64,000 nt of DNA from Kaistella sp. 97-N-M2 (lineage in GTDB: Bacteria > Bacteroidota > Bacteroidia > Flavobacteriales > Weeksellaceae): positions 434,001 to 498,000 of the forward strand of contig NZ_CP090976.1 of the NCBI RefSeq assembly GCF_021513235.1, given 5' to 3'. Position 1 is the stretch's first letter, and the number at the start of each line of letters is the position of its first letter. A program made the position numbers and the translations under genes. This document shows, piece by piece, positions 37,836 to 46,312 of the stretch. The notes under the pieces were generated by a model. That model searched no databases and was not told the origin of the DNA. It worked only from the letters and a program-made list of their open reading frames with translations.

Positions 37836-38477
37836 ATGGATTTAAAATACCTCGTTCGCGAGCCTCAAAATATTACACCTTCTACCCCGCTCCTCATATT
37901 ACTGCACGGGTACGGAAGCAATGAACAGGATCTTTTCAGCTTTGCGCCGACGTTGCCGGCAGACTGGCTTATCGTGAGTTTTCGTGCGCCGCTGAACAGC
38001 GCCTACGAAGGCTATTCCTGGTACGACATCGATCTGATGAATGTGGAAAACCGCGTGGACGTGCCGCAAGCGAAAAAGTCGGTGGAAATGATTTTGGAAA
38101 ACATTCTGAAAATCTCCAACCATTACGGTTTAACAGAAAATGAAACCCATTTGGCGGGATTTTCTCAGGGCGGAATTCTGGCGTACTCCCTGGCCCTGCA
38201 CCACCCCGACCTCTTTTCGAAAGTGGCCTGCCTGAGCTGTTATGCGGAAGAAAAGTTGCTGGACGATATTGTACACGACAAAAAAAAGCTGGAACGTTTG
38301 CGTTTCTTTATTTCGCACGGTACCGACGATGCGGTGATTCCGCTGGAATGGGCGCGTAAAGGAGCGGAACTTTTGTATGATCTGAGCTATTTTTTCAGTT
38401 TCCGCGAATACATGAGTGGTCACGGCGTGAACCAGAAAAATTACATGGATCTCATGGAATTTTTTCAAAAAAAATAA
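37836..38477 (+). CDS. Alpha/beta hydrolase, phospholipase/carboxylesterase family
   Basis: A 213-residue serine esterase. The nucleophile is in GFSQGG (~residue 110), the oxyanion-hole region in LLHGYGSNEQDL, the acid in SHGTDDAVIP and the catalytic His in SGHGVNQ. It matches the YpfH/carboxylesterase-2 family that hydrolyses short acyl esters or lysophospholipids. Soluble, no signal peptide. Confidence 0.9.
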   Translation: MDLKYLVREPQNITPSTPLLILLHGYGSNEQDLFSFAPTLPADWLIVSFRAPLNSAYEGYSWYDIDLMNVENRVDVPQAKKSVEMILENILKISNHYGLTENETHLAGFSQGGILAYSLALHHPDLFSKVACLSCYAEEKLLDDIVHDKKKLERLRFFISHGTDDAVIPLEWARKGAELLYDLSYFFSFREYMSGHGVNQKNYMDLMEFFQKK

Positions 38478-38577
38478 TTTCAGGAAGTTCTAAATTTTAC
38501 ATTGCGACGGAAATTACCGTGAAAGTATTTATTTGCGGGTACGTTTCATGGACAAAAGCGCCCATAAAATTCTGAAG

Positions 38578-39756
38578 ATGAAAAAGCTTTTTCTTTTCGT
38601 GTTGATGATTTCTGTGCAGATTAGTGCCCAGATTACGCTGAAAATCACATCGCTCCCCGCCGACACGCCACCCAATCCAACGATTTACGTGGCGGGAAAC
38701 TTCAACAACTGGAATCCGTCTGCTACGCCAATGAAGAATGACGGATCCGGCAATTATATTTTTACGGTTCCCGAAACGGGCGGCGTTTTGGAATATAAAT
38801 TTACGCGCGGAAGCTGGAATACGGCAGAAGGAAATGCGGCGGGAAGTTCGCTGCCGAACCGCACCGCAACTTTCAGGGGCAGTCCGCAAACCTTAAACCT
38901 AACCATTCAGTCCTGGGAAGAGCAAACTGCAAAAAAGCAAAGTACCGCAGCGCCGAATGTTCATGTTTTGAGCGAGTCATTTCCTATTCCGCAACTGAAC
39001 AAAACGCGGAAAATATGGATCTATTTGCCACCTGATTACGAAAAAAGCACAAAAAAATATCCTGTGATTTACATGCAAGACGGACAAAACTTATTCGATG
39101 AAGCCACGTCTTTTTCGGGCGAATGGCAGGTGGATGAAATGCTGAACAGACTTTTTTCGGAAGGTGATCACGGCACAATCGTTATTGGCATCGACAACGG
39201 TGGCGACGACCGGATTGATGAATATACGCCATGGAACAATGAAAAATATGGCGGCGGCGAAGGCGATCTGTACATGCAGTTTGTAGCGGAAACCCTGAAA
39301 CCTTTTGTCGACGCGCATTACCGCACAAAAGCCGGGAAAAAGTTCAATGCTTTGATGGGAAGCTCTTTGGGCGCTTTGATTTCCAGTTACGGCGGCGTTA
39401 AGTACAGCCAGACTTTTTCGAAGATCGGTTCGTTCAGTCCCGCGTACTGGATCGTCGATAAACAATTCAATGATTACATCGCTACTTCTGCGGCAGATTT
39501 ATCCCACACAAGAATTTATCTTGTGGCCGGATCCGGCGAAAGCAAAACCATCGTGAATGAAATTGAAAGAGTGAAAAACAATTTACAGAAGAAAGGTTTG
39601 CGCGGGAAAAACACGTTCGTCAAAATTGATGCTTACGGAAAGCACAATGAAAATTACTGGAAAGGCGAATTTGGTGCGGCTTACCACTGGCTTTTTCAGA
39701 CCTCAAAACTGAAAGGCAGGAAAAGTTCGAAAAAATCTGCAATTCCTCAAAAATAA
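38578..39756 (+). CDS. Secreted esterase with N-terminal CBM48/E-set-like domain
   Basis: A 392-residue protein with a signal peptide (MKKLFLFVLMISVQISAQ). Residues ~25-105 form an E-set/CBM20-48-like starch-binding fold (IYVAGNFNNWNPSATPMKND). The C-terminal esterase-D-like hydrolase has MGSSLGALIS (Ser nucleophile), an Asp region and HNENYW (catalytic His). Probably periplasmic or exported, hydrolysing an ester on a sugar or siderophore. The ATG at 38578 is preferred to the frame start at 38533, which delays the signal. Confidence 0.85.
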   Translation: MKKLFLFVLMISVQISAQITLKITSLPADTPPNPTIYVAGNFNNWNPSATPMKNDGSGNYIFTVPETGGVLEYKFTRGSWNTAEGNAAGSSLPNRTATFRGSPQTLNLTIQSWEEQTAKKQSTAAPNVHVLSESFPIPQLNKTRKIWIYLPPDYEKSTKKYPVIYMQDGQNLFDEATSFSGEWQVDEMLNRLFSEGDHGTIVIGIDNGGDDRIDEYTPWNNEKYGGGEGDLYMQFVAETLKPFVDAHYRTKAGKKFNALMGSSLGALISSYGGVKYSQTFSKIGSFSPAYWIVDKQFNDYIATSAADLSHTRIYLVAGSGESKTIVNEIERVKNNLQKKGLRGKNTFVKIDAYGKHNENYWKGEFGAAYHWLFQTSKLKGRKSSKKSAIPQK

Positions 39757-39767
39757 AGCTGCTTCTT

Positions 39768-40223
39768 CTAAGGTTCGATCACCGTGGAGTTTTTCACTTC
39801 CTTGATCATAAAGGAACTTTGCGTACTGCCAATATGTTGCAGATTCGTGAGTTTGCTTACCATAAATTCGCGGTATTCCTGAATATCGCGCACGCAGATT
39901 TTCAAAATATAATCGTAATCGCCGGATACGTGGAAGCATTCTAAAACTTCGGAAAACTGCGTGATCTCGTTTTCAAACTGAGAAATGTATTCTTTGCGGT
40001 GCCGCGCGAGTTTTACGTGACATAAAACGATAAAATTTTTCTGAATTTTTTCGTGGTTTAGCAACGCCACATATTTTTGAATGACCTGTTGCTTCTCCAG
40101 TTTTTTAATGCGCTCAAAAACGGCGGTGACGGACAAATTTAATTCCTGCGCCAGCTGTTTCGTGGTTTTCTTCGCATCGGTCTGCAGTAAAATCAATAAT
40201 TTTTTGTCTTTCTCGTCGATCAT
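39768..40223 (-). CDS. Lrp/AsnC family regulator
   Basis: A 151-residue protein with an N-terminal winged helix (TTKQLAQELNLSVTAVFERIKKLEKQQVI) and a C-terminal RAM ligand-binding domain (ECFHVSGDYDYILKICVRDIQEY). Lrp-type proteins sense amino acids. It is divergent from the trans-sulfuration enzyme gene, with 153 bp between starts, so it probably controls that gene in response to a sulfur amino acid or its product (inference). Confidence 0.93.
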   Translation of the reverse strand: MIDEKDKKLLILLQTDAKKTTKQLAQELNLSVTAVFERIKKLEKQQVIQKYVALLNHEKIQKNFIVLCHVKLARHRKEYISQFENEITQFSEVLECFHVSGDYDYILKICVRDIQEYREFMVSKLTNLQHIGSTQSSFMIKEVKNSTVIEP

Positions 40224-40376
40224 GAATGAAATATTTTCGGATGAAACCGGTATTATTCCTCAAATATAAATTTAAAATCCAAAGTTATCCACCTTTATAA
40301 ATTTTATTTCTAAATTTTTCGACATCCGTTGTTTTTTAATCTGGAAATCAGTTCATTTATCAAAACAAAAAAAACT

Positions 40377-41579
40377 ATGGAAAAATTTGATGCGGCCAAT
40401 AATATTCAGGATCTGCAGTATTTCGGGGAGTTTGGCGGAGTAAATCCTTCCATTTCCGACAGTTCCACCTACACTTTTCTCTCGGCGAAAACGATGTTCG
40501 ACACGTTCGAAGGAAATACGGAGGGCTGTTACTTGTACTCGCGGCATTCCTCGCCGAGTAATCTTTATCTGGGCGAAGCTTTGGCGCAAATGGAAGGCAC
40601 AGAAAGCGCCAACGTTACCGCGTCGGGAATGGGAGCCATCACTTCTGCGCTGCTTCAACTGTGCAAAAGTGGCGATCATCTTATTTCCAGCCGAACCATT
40701 TACGGAGGGACGTACGCCTTTATGAAAAATTTTCTGCCCGGATTTCAAATTAAAACTTCCTTCGTGGATATTACGGATCTGAACAGTGTGGAAAACGCCC
40801 TCACGGAGCAAACAAAAGTCCTCTTTTGCGAAACCGTGAGCAATCCTCTTTTGGAAATTGCCGATCTGCGGGAACTCGCGAAACTGGCGAAAAAACACAA
40901 TATTAAACTGATCGTCGACAATACTTTTTCTCCGCTTTCCGTTTCGCCCCAAACTTTGGGCACCGATATTACGATCCACAGTTTAACGAAATTCATCAAT
41001 GGCAGCAGCGATGCCGTGGCGGGTGTTGTTTGTGCGTCGTCGGAATTTATTAACGACCTGAAAGATGTGAATTCAGGTGCGTGTATGCTGCTGGGTCCGA
41101 CTTTAGACAGTTTCCGGGCGGCAAGCATTTTGAAAAATTTAAGAACGCTTCACATCCGAATAAAAAAACACAGCGAAAATGCGCAGTATTTGGCGGAGAA
41201 ATTTGAGGAAGATGGCTTGATCGTGAAATATCCGGGACTAAAAAGTCATAAACAGCACAATCTTTTTAAAAGCATGATGAATGTTGAATACGGTTTTGGC
41301 GGGTTGATGACGCTGGACGTGAAAACGGTGGAAAAAGCCAACGAGTTGATGGAATTAATGCAGCGGGAAAATCTCGGTTATCTTGCGGTGAGTCTGGGCT
41401 TTTATAAAACGTTATTTTCCGCGTCCGGAAGTTCTACTTCTTCGGAAATTCCGGAAGAAGAGCAAAAAGAAATGGGTCTTTCGCCGGGCTTAATCCGCAT
41501 GTCCATCGGTTTGGATCACGACATCAAACGAACGTACGAAAAAATGAAGTGGTGCATGCAGCAGGTAAATATTTTGTAA
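40377..41579 (+). CDS. Trans-sulfuration family PLP enzyme (methionine gamma-lyase-like)
   Basis: A 400-residue Cys/Met-metabolism PLP enzyme. Conserved blocks include YLYSRHSSPSN, TASGMGAI (cofactor phosphate), CETVSNPLLEI, VDNTFSPLS and the PLP-binding lysine in HSLTKFINGSSD. The branch could be methionine gamma-lyase, cystathionine lyase/synthase or O-acylhomoserine sulfhydrylase; sequence alone does not decide. ATG 40377 (MEKFDAANNIQ) is the start with homology. Divergent from an Lrp regulator that is its likely controller. Confidence 0.88.
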   Translation: MEKFDAANNIQDLQYFGEFGGVNPSISDSSTYTFLSAKTMFDTFEGNTEGCYLYSRHSSPSNLYLGEALAQMEGTESANVTASGMGAITSALLQLCKSGDHLISSRTIYGGTYAFMKNFLPGFQIKTSFVDITDLNSVENALTEQTKVLFCETVSNPLLEIADLRELAKLAKKHNIKLIVDNTFSPLSVSPQTLGTDITIHSLTKFINGSSDAVAGVVCASSEFINDLKDVNSGACMLLGPTLDSFRAASILKNLRTLHIRIKKHSENAQYLAEKFEEDGLIVKYPGLKSHKQHNLFKSMMNVEYGFGGLMTLDVKTVEKANELMELMQRENLGYLAVSLGFYKTLFSASGSSTSSEIPEEEQKEMGLSPGLIRMSIGLDHDIKRTYEKMKWCMQQVNIL

Positions 41580-41749
41580 AAATATCCTCCAATTTTATGA
41601 ATTAATTAATTGACTAAAAGGGCTTCATTACGAAGTCTTTTTATTTTTTATGATTGAATTATTCTGGTATGCGAAAAACCTTTTTCTTGATTGCGCCCTG
41701 TGAATATTCAAAGTTTACGGAGAAGGGGCAACGCGGAAACAGTTGCTCA

Positions 41750-42170
41750 AAAACCATTAAGAATTCAGGTAATTGCCATTTTTGCAAATAACTGTGCCCT
41801 AATCTTCATCAACCATATTCTAAAAACTGATTTGACCTATGCGTTTAGCAAACGATTTTATTGGTTAAAAATTAACTATTAAGAAATTAAGAAAAATTAA
41901 GGGGTCGAGATTTCTATGCATACAACTGCCGTGCACATTTCCGCCGCAACCATATTCTAAAAACTAATTTGATCTGTGGCATTTACAACCATTTTTTTCA
42001 TCGTAAAAATAAAACATTAAGGAATTAAGAAAAATTAAGAAGTTCAAATTTCTATGCAAAAAACTGATGTGCACTTTTTTTGCCGCAACCGTATTCTAAA
42101 AACTAATATGACGATTTATTGGTTAAAAATTAACCATTAAGAAACTAAGGAAAAATTAAAACAATGTTTC
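41750..42170. repeat. ~138-bp tandem repeat
   Basis: CAACC(A/G)TATTCTAAAAACT recurs at 41810, 41947 and 42086. The units include TTAACCATTAAGAAATTAAG and TTTCTATGCA...GTGCAC. At least two full and two partial copies fill most of the 600-bp gap between the PLP enzyme and purE. No gene is supported there. Confidence 0.8.
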
Positions 42171-42179
42171 CGTCTATCT

Positions 42180-42683
42180 CTACGAATCGAATTGGTTCGG
42201 ATGCTTTTTCTCAATGTCTTTCACGGTTCCCAACACTTTATCTTTTAAAGAATTTTGATAAATATCCAATTTTTTAGAAATACTTTCATCTGAAGTTCCC
42301 AAAATTTTGGCGGCCAAAATCCCGGCGTTCGTCGCACCATTCAAAGCTACGGTAGCAACCGGAATTCCGGACGGCATCTGCAAAATTGAAAGCACCGAAT
42401 CCCATCCGTCGATGGAATTGGAAGATAATATCGGTACGCCAATCACAGGCAGAGTGGTACAGCTTGCGACCATTCCCGGCAGATGTGCGGCGCCGCCGGC
42501 GCCGGCGATGATCACTTTTAAACCGCGGTCTTTTGCAGATTTCGCGTATTCGAACATGCGTTCCGGCGTGCGGTGCGCGGAAACTACTGTCAGTTCGTAA
42601 GGAATTTCGAGTGATTTCAGAAAATCCGCTGCCTGTTCCATTATTGTCAGATCGCTTTGACTGCCCATGATAATTCCGACCAT
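42180..42683 (-). CDS. purE: N5-CAIR mutase
   Basis: A 167-residue class I PurE, which converts N5-carboxyaminoimidazole ribonucleotide to CAIR in purine synthesis. The N-terminal MGSQSD phosphate loop, [10 protein letters not shown] (catalytic His), [11 protein letters not shown] and [13 protein letters not shown] motifs are all present. Its partner purK is in this window but 5.7 kb away on the same strand, so the usual purEK operon is split. Confidence 0.96.
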   Translation of the reverse strand: MVGIIMGSQSDLTIMEQAADFLKSLEIPYELTVVSAHRTPERMFEYAKSAKDRGLKVIIAGAGGAAHLPGMVASCTTLPVIGVPILSSNSIDGWDSVLSILQMPSGIPVATVALNGATNAGILAAKILGTSDESISKKLDIYQNSLKDKVLGTVKDIEKKHPNQFDS

Positions 42684-42968
42684 TGATTTGTAAGTTTAAG
42701 GTTTTTTTTGAAGGTTTAAAGTTAAGAAATTTGGAAACAGCCGTTGAAACATTTTTAAATCTGCGAAATCTTTAATTTGGGCGGGAGCAATATCATTTAA
42801 AGTCTGGAAGAAAATGGTTGCGCTCGCAGAGGCAGATGACGCAGATCTTTGTGAAACGTCCGATTTTACTTGCTCGCATTTATAAACAACGGTTCGGCGT
42901 TTCCAGATCCAACATCACATTACAAAAAAATCCGCGGCAATCCGCAAAATCTGCGGGTACCTAAAAAC

Positions 42969-44132
42969 CTACTTTAATATCGAATTCCCCACCCAAAACC
43001 CCGTACTGAAACACGCCTGCAACAAATAACCGCCCGTTGGTGCTTCCCAGTCCATCATTTCGCCGGCACAATAAACATTCGGAAACTTCATCAGTTCCAG
43101 GTTCGACGTAAGTTCCGAAAATGAAACGCCGCCCGCCGTCGAAATAACTTCGTCGATTGGTCTAAAACTTAAAATTTCAACCGGAAACTTTTTAATCAGT
43201 TTCGACAAAATATTTATGTCGGTGTACGTTTCTTTATCCAACGTTTTCAAAAGATGAAGCGCCGTTGTGGAGAGTTTCAGTTTCCTCTTTAAAGTTGAAC
43301 TTATTTTTTCCGGACCCTGCAAGGCTGATAAAATCTCGCTTTCCGAGAGATTAGGTTTAAGATCAAGATGAAGCCTCAGCGGAAAATCATGTTTGCGCGT
43401 AAAACGGTTTAAGTAATAAATCGGGCTGCCTTCAATGCCATATTTCGTAAAAACAATCTCCCCAACTTTATGGTGATTTCCAAAAGAAACCCGAATATTC
43501 TTCAAATACTGACCCTGTAACTGGTGTAGATTTGAAGCCGTGTTGTACCCGGAATTGGCAGATTGCAGCGGCGTAATATCAATGCCTTTTGCAGTCAAAG
43601 TTTCTACCCATTTTGCGTCGGAACCGGTTTTCTGCCAGGAACCGCCACCCATGGCCAAAATTAATTTTGAATACGGAACACCAATTTTTTCTTCGGATTT
43701 TTTAAAATAAACGAAGGATGCGTCAAAACCGACAAACGTGTTTTCATAATGAACGGCGACTCCAAGTTGTTCCAGCCGATCTAACCAGGCTTTCAGCACC
43801 TGAATCGGTTTGAAATTTTTTGTCGGGAAAATTTTACCCGAACTCCCAACGTACGTCGAAATCCCTAAATCACCCAGCCACTGGACGACTCTTTCATTAT
43901 CGAATTCGCGCACCATCTTTTGGATCTCCGCAGACTCATATTTTTCTAAAAAAGCTTCCGGTTCCTCGCTGTGCGTGAGATTGAATCCGCCATTCCCGGC
44001 GACCAGAAACTTTCGTGCGGCGGCTTTATTTTGCTCATAAACATGAACTTTAAAACCTCTTTCGGCTAAAATTTGCGCCGCCATTAATCCGGCCGGACCG
44101 GCGCCCACGATAATGATTTGTTCTTCGTTCAT
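42969..44132 (-). CDS. HI0933/BaiN-like flavoprotein
   Basis: A 387-residue NAD(P)/FAD-dependent oxidoreductase. FAD motif GAGPAG is at the N-terminus, the family stretch KFLVAGNGGFNLTHSE and the ending GEMMDWEAPTGGYLLQACFSTG match the HI0933/YhiN group (TIGR03862-like branch). The in vivo reaction is unknown. The 285-bp gap to purE contains degenerate TCTGCGAAATC-like words but no gene. Confidence 0.88.
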   Translation of the reverse strand: MNEEQIIIVGAGPAGLMAAQILAERGFKVHVYEQNKAAARKFLVAGNGGFNLTHSEEPEAFLEKYESAEIQKMVREFDNERVVQWLGDLGISTYVGSSGKIFPTKNFKPIQVLKAWLDRLEQLGVAVHYENTFVGFDASFVYFKKSEEKIGVPYSKLILAMGGGSWQKTGSDAKWVETLTAKGIDITPLQSANSGYNTASNLHQLQGQYLKNIRVSFGNHHKVGEIVFTKYGIEGSPIYYLNRFTRKHDFPLRLHLDLKPNLSESEILSALQGPEKISSTLKRKLKLSTTALHLLKTLDKETYTDINILSKLIKKFPVEILSFRPIDEVISTAGGVSFSELTSNLELMKFPNVYCAGEMMDWEAPTGGYLLQACFSTGFWVGNSILK

Positions 44133-44182
44133 GATGCGTGCAAAAGTACGGCTTTGTTCTGGAAGAAATTGAGATGTGGAAT

Positions 44183-44656
44183 TTAGGATTTCCAGGTTTT
44201 AAAAGGTTGCATCGTCAAGTTTGAATTATAGTAGCGCTCTTCACCTGTCACCTCACGGGCGATCCAGTCCGGAAGTACTACGGTTTCGTCTTCGCTTTCC
44301 AGTTCAATTTCCGCGATAATCAGGCCTTCGTTCTGCCCTAAAAACGAATCGATTTCCCACACTTTGCCTTCCAACAAAATGGTATAGCGAATCTTTGAAA
44401 GTTCAGCCACCGAAAAGTCATCCAAAAGTTCTTTGGCTTCCGCGAAAGGGATCTCATATTCAAATTCTTTCCTCGCCGCACCAACCGAAATTCCTTTGAT
44501 GGTTAAAAATCCTTTCTCCGGTGTTTGCCGCACGCGAATGGTTTTAGTGGGATCGGTCAGCAAATATCCCTGTCGGAAAAGTTCGCCGGCCGGCTTCGGC
44601 ACTTGCTGCCATTTGGATTGGTGGACTAAAAATTTTCTTTCTATTTCGAGCGGCAT
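44183..44656 (-). CDS. CYTH domain phosphatase-like protein
   Basis: A 157-residue CYTH protein. The signature EIERKFLV (ExExK) sits at residues 3-10, with further acidic strands (IIAEIELESEDE) forming the tunnel that binds metal and triphosphate. Family members hydrolyse inorganic or thiamine triphosphate, or act as class IV adenylate cyclases; the substrate here is not decided. It lies 50 bp upstream of the BaiN-like gene on the same strand, and the two may be co-transcribed. Confidence 0.88.
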   Translation of the reverse strand: MPLEIERKFLVHQSKWQQVPKPAGELFRQGYLLTDPTKTIRVRQTPEKGFLTIKGISVGAARKEFEYEIPFAEAKELLDDFSVAELSKIRYTILLEGKVWEIDSFLGQNEGLIIAEIELESEDETVVLPDWIAREVTGEERYYNSNLTMQPFKTWKS

Positions 44657-44821
44657 TTGGCGTTTTTTAATGAATATTATTTGGGTGCAAACAGGCCATT
44701 TCAGTCAAATCGACACGTCGCAGGGAGGCGCAAATATAGGGACAAATTGTTTGCTGGAATTCCAAAGAAAAAAAATTCGCGGTACTTCGACAGTTAGTTT
44801 CACCAAGGTTTAAATGTTTTT

Positions 44822-44909
44822 GGGCGCCTTCATCCAGCTTCCACTCCCGTTTTTTTCTGCCCGCGCATTGCCGACGCAAGAAAAAGAACTCCGTTCAAGC
44901 TGGGGCGCA
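44822..44909 (-). ncRNA. Flavo-1-like element, copy 3
   Basis: On the minus strand: GCGCCCCAGCTTGAACGGAG, a TTCTTTTTCTTGC/GCAGAAAAAAA region, then GGGAGTGGAAGCTGGA and GGCGCC. This is the same order as in copies 1 and 2, with paired changes (CCCGGAT..AGCCGG becomes CCCAGCT..AGCTGG), which supports a conserved helix. Confidence 0.55.
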
Positions 44910-45010
44910 ACGAGGTTTTTATTCCACAGTTTCAGCTCTTATTAAAATATTTCACAAAAAAAAACTTTTGCAGTTCTTATTTTCATTTCTGCCAATTCCG
45001 TTTTACATCG

Positions 45011-45018
45011 TAACTTTG
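45011..45018 (+). promoter_or_regulatory. TAnnTTTG -7 element of the ypdA gene
   Basis: TAACTTTG, 4 nt upstream of the ATG at 45023; a very short leader, as for the esterase at 37836. Confidence 0.5.
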
Positions 45019-45022
45019 CCCA

Positions 45023-45991
45023 ATGGAAATTTTAGACATTCTCATCATCGGTGCCGGACCCATCGGTTTAAACTGTGCCCTCGAAGCCGAAAAACACAAC
45101 CTCACTTATTTGATCATAGAAAAAGGAACCATTGTCAATTCCCTCTACAATTATCCTTTGTACATGCGGTTTTTTTCCACAGCAGAGAAACTCGAAATTG
45201 CCGAAATTCCTTTCATCTCCACGGCGCCCAAACCCGGCCGGCAGGAAGCGCTGGAATATTATCAGGGCATCACACGCCAAAAAAACCTGAACATCAATCT
45301 GTACGAAACGGTTTTGAACGTCACCAAAACCAATGGTGTTTTCCACGTGCAAACCTCAAAGTCTGCGTACGCTGCAAAAAACGTAATAATCGCGACGGGA
45401 TTTTACGACATCCCGAACATGATGAATATTCCGGGCGAGCAGCTGTCAAAAGTAAAACATTATTATACAGAACCTTATCCATACGCAAAACAGAAAATCG
45501 TCGTGGTCGGCTCCAGCAATTCTGCCGTTGATGCAGCGCTGGAAACTTACCGAAAAGGCGCCGACGTCACCATGATCATCCGTCACGGCGAAATCTCAAA
45601 AAGCGTAAAATATTGGGTAAAACCCGACATCGAAAACCGGATTTTGGAAGGAAGCATCAACGCACATTTCAATTCTGAACTGGTGGAAATTACCGAAAAT
45701 TCGGTTATTTTTAAAGATGAAAACGGTAATACACAGGAAATAGAAAACGATTTTGTTCTGGCGATGACGGGTTATCTGCCCGATTTCGCTTTTCTGACGA
45801 AGATTGGAATCGATCTGCAGGGCGAATGTTTAAATCCTTTTTACGATCCCGAAACTATGGAGACCAACGTTCCCAATCTGTATTTGGCAGGCGTTGTTTG
45901 CGGGGGGAAAGACACGCATCTTTGGTTCATCGAAAACTCCAGAATTCATGCGGAAATCATTGTGAGGAACATCGTCAGTGCAGATACTTAG
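45023..45991 (+). CDS. ypdA: YpdA-type bacillithiol disulfide reductase
   Basis: A 322-residue flavoprotein with FAD motif GAGPIG and NADPH motif GSSNSAVDAALE, ending VVCGGKDTHLWFIENSR as in YpdA proteins. It lacks the CxxC of thioredoxin reductase, which distinguishes YpdA. The family reduces oxidised bacillithiol using NADPH. The bsh biosynthesis genes are not in this window, so the presence of bacillithiol is inferred. Monocistronic, with its own promoter. Confidence 0.87.
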   Translation: MEILDILIIGAGPIGLNCALEAEKHNLTYLIIEKGTIVNSLYNYPLYMRFFSTAEKLEIAEIPFISTAPKPGRQEALEYYQGITRQKNLNINLYETVLNVTKTNGVFHVQTSKSAYAAKNVIIATGFYDIPNMMNIPGEQLSKVKHYYTEPYPYAKQKIVVVGSSNSAVDAALETYRKGADVTMIIRHGEISKSVKYWVKPDIENRILEGSINAHFNSELVEITENSVIFKDENGNTQEIENDFVLAMTGYLPDFAFLTKIGIDLQGECLNPFYDPETMETNVPNLYLAGVVCGGKDTHLWFIENSRIHAEIIVRNIVSADT

Positions 45992-46013
45992 AAACCATTT
46001 TGAAATTTTATTG

Positions 46014-46310
46014 AATTAACCATAAGGTTGTTGAAGGAAAAGGAATTAAGATTTCCTTCGGAAATTTTTTACTGCAAACTTTGTGCACTGTAACTCCTAA
46101 AGAATCGTAAAAGCTCATGTGACTAATGTGTCAAGAAACCTTTTGTGACTTTGTGGTTATATTAACCATTAAGGTGGATGAAGGAATGAAGGGAATTAAG
46201 ATTTCCTTCGGAAATTGTTTCTGCAAACTTTGTGCACTTTTAACCACAAAAGAATCGCAAAAGCTCATGTGACTAATGAGTCAAGAAACTTTGTCACTTT
46301 TGTGGTTAAA
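46014..46310. repeat. ~150-bp tandem duplication
   Basis: Two units: AATTAAGATTTCCTTCGG recurs at 46043 and 46193, and AAGCTCATGTGACTAATG at 46111 and 46261, a 150-bp period. Words (TTAACCATTAAGG, TTTGTGCAC) are shared with the 41.8-kb repeat, suggesting one minisatellite family. It fills the gap between two convergent genes. Confidence 0.85.
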
Positions 46311-46312
46311 AA

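Noticed and set aside
41691-41882. 63-codon plus frame in the tandem-repeat tract
   Set aside because: It crosses the repeat boundary and is not maintained in the other units.
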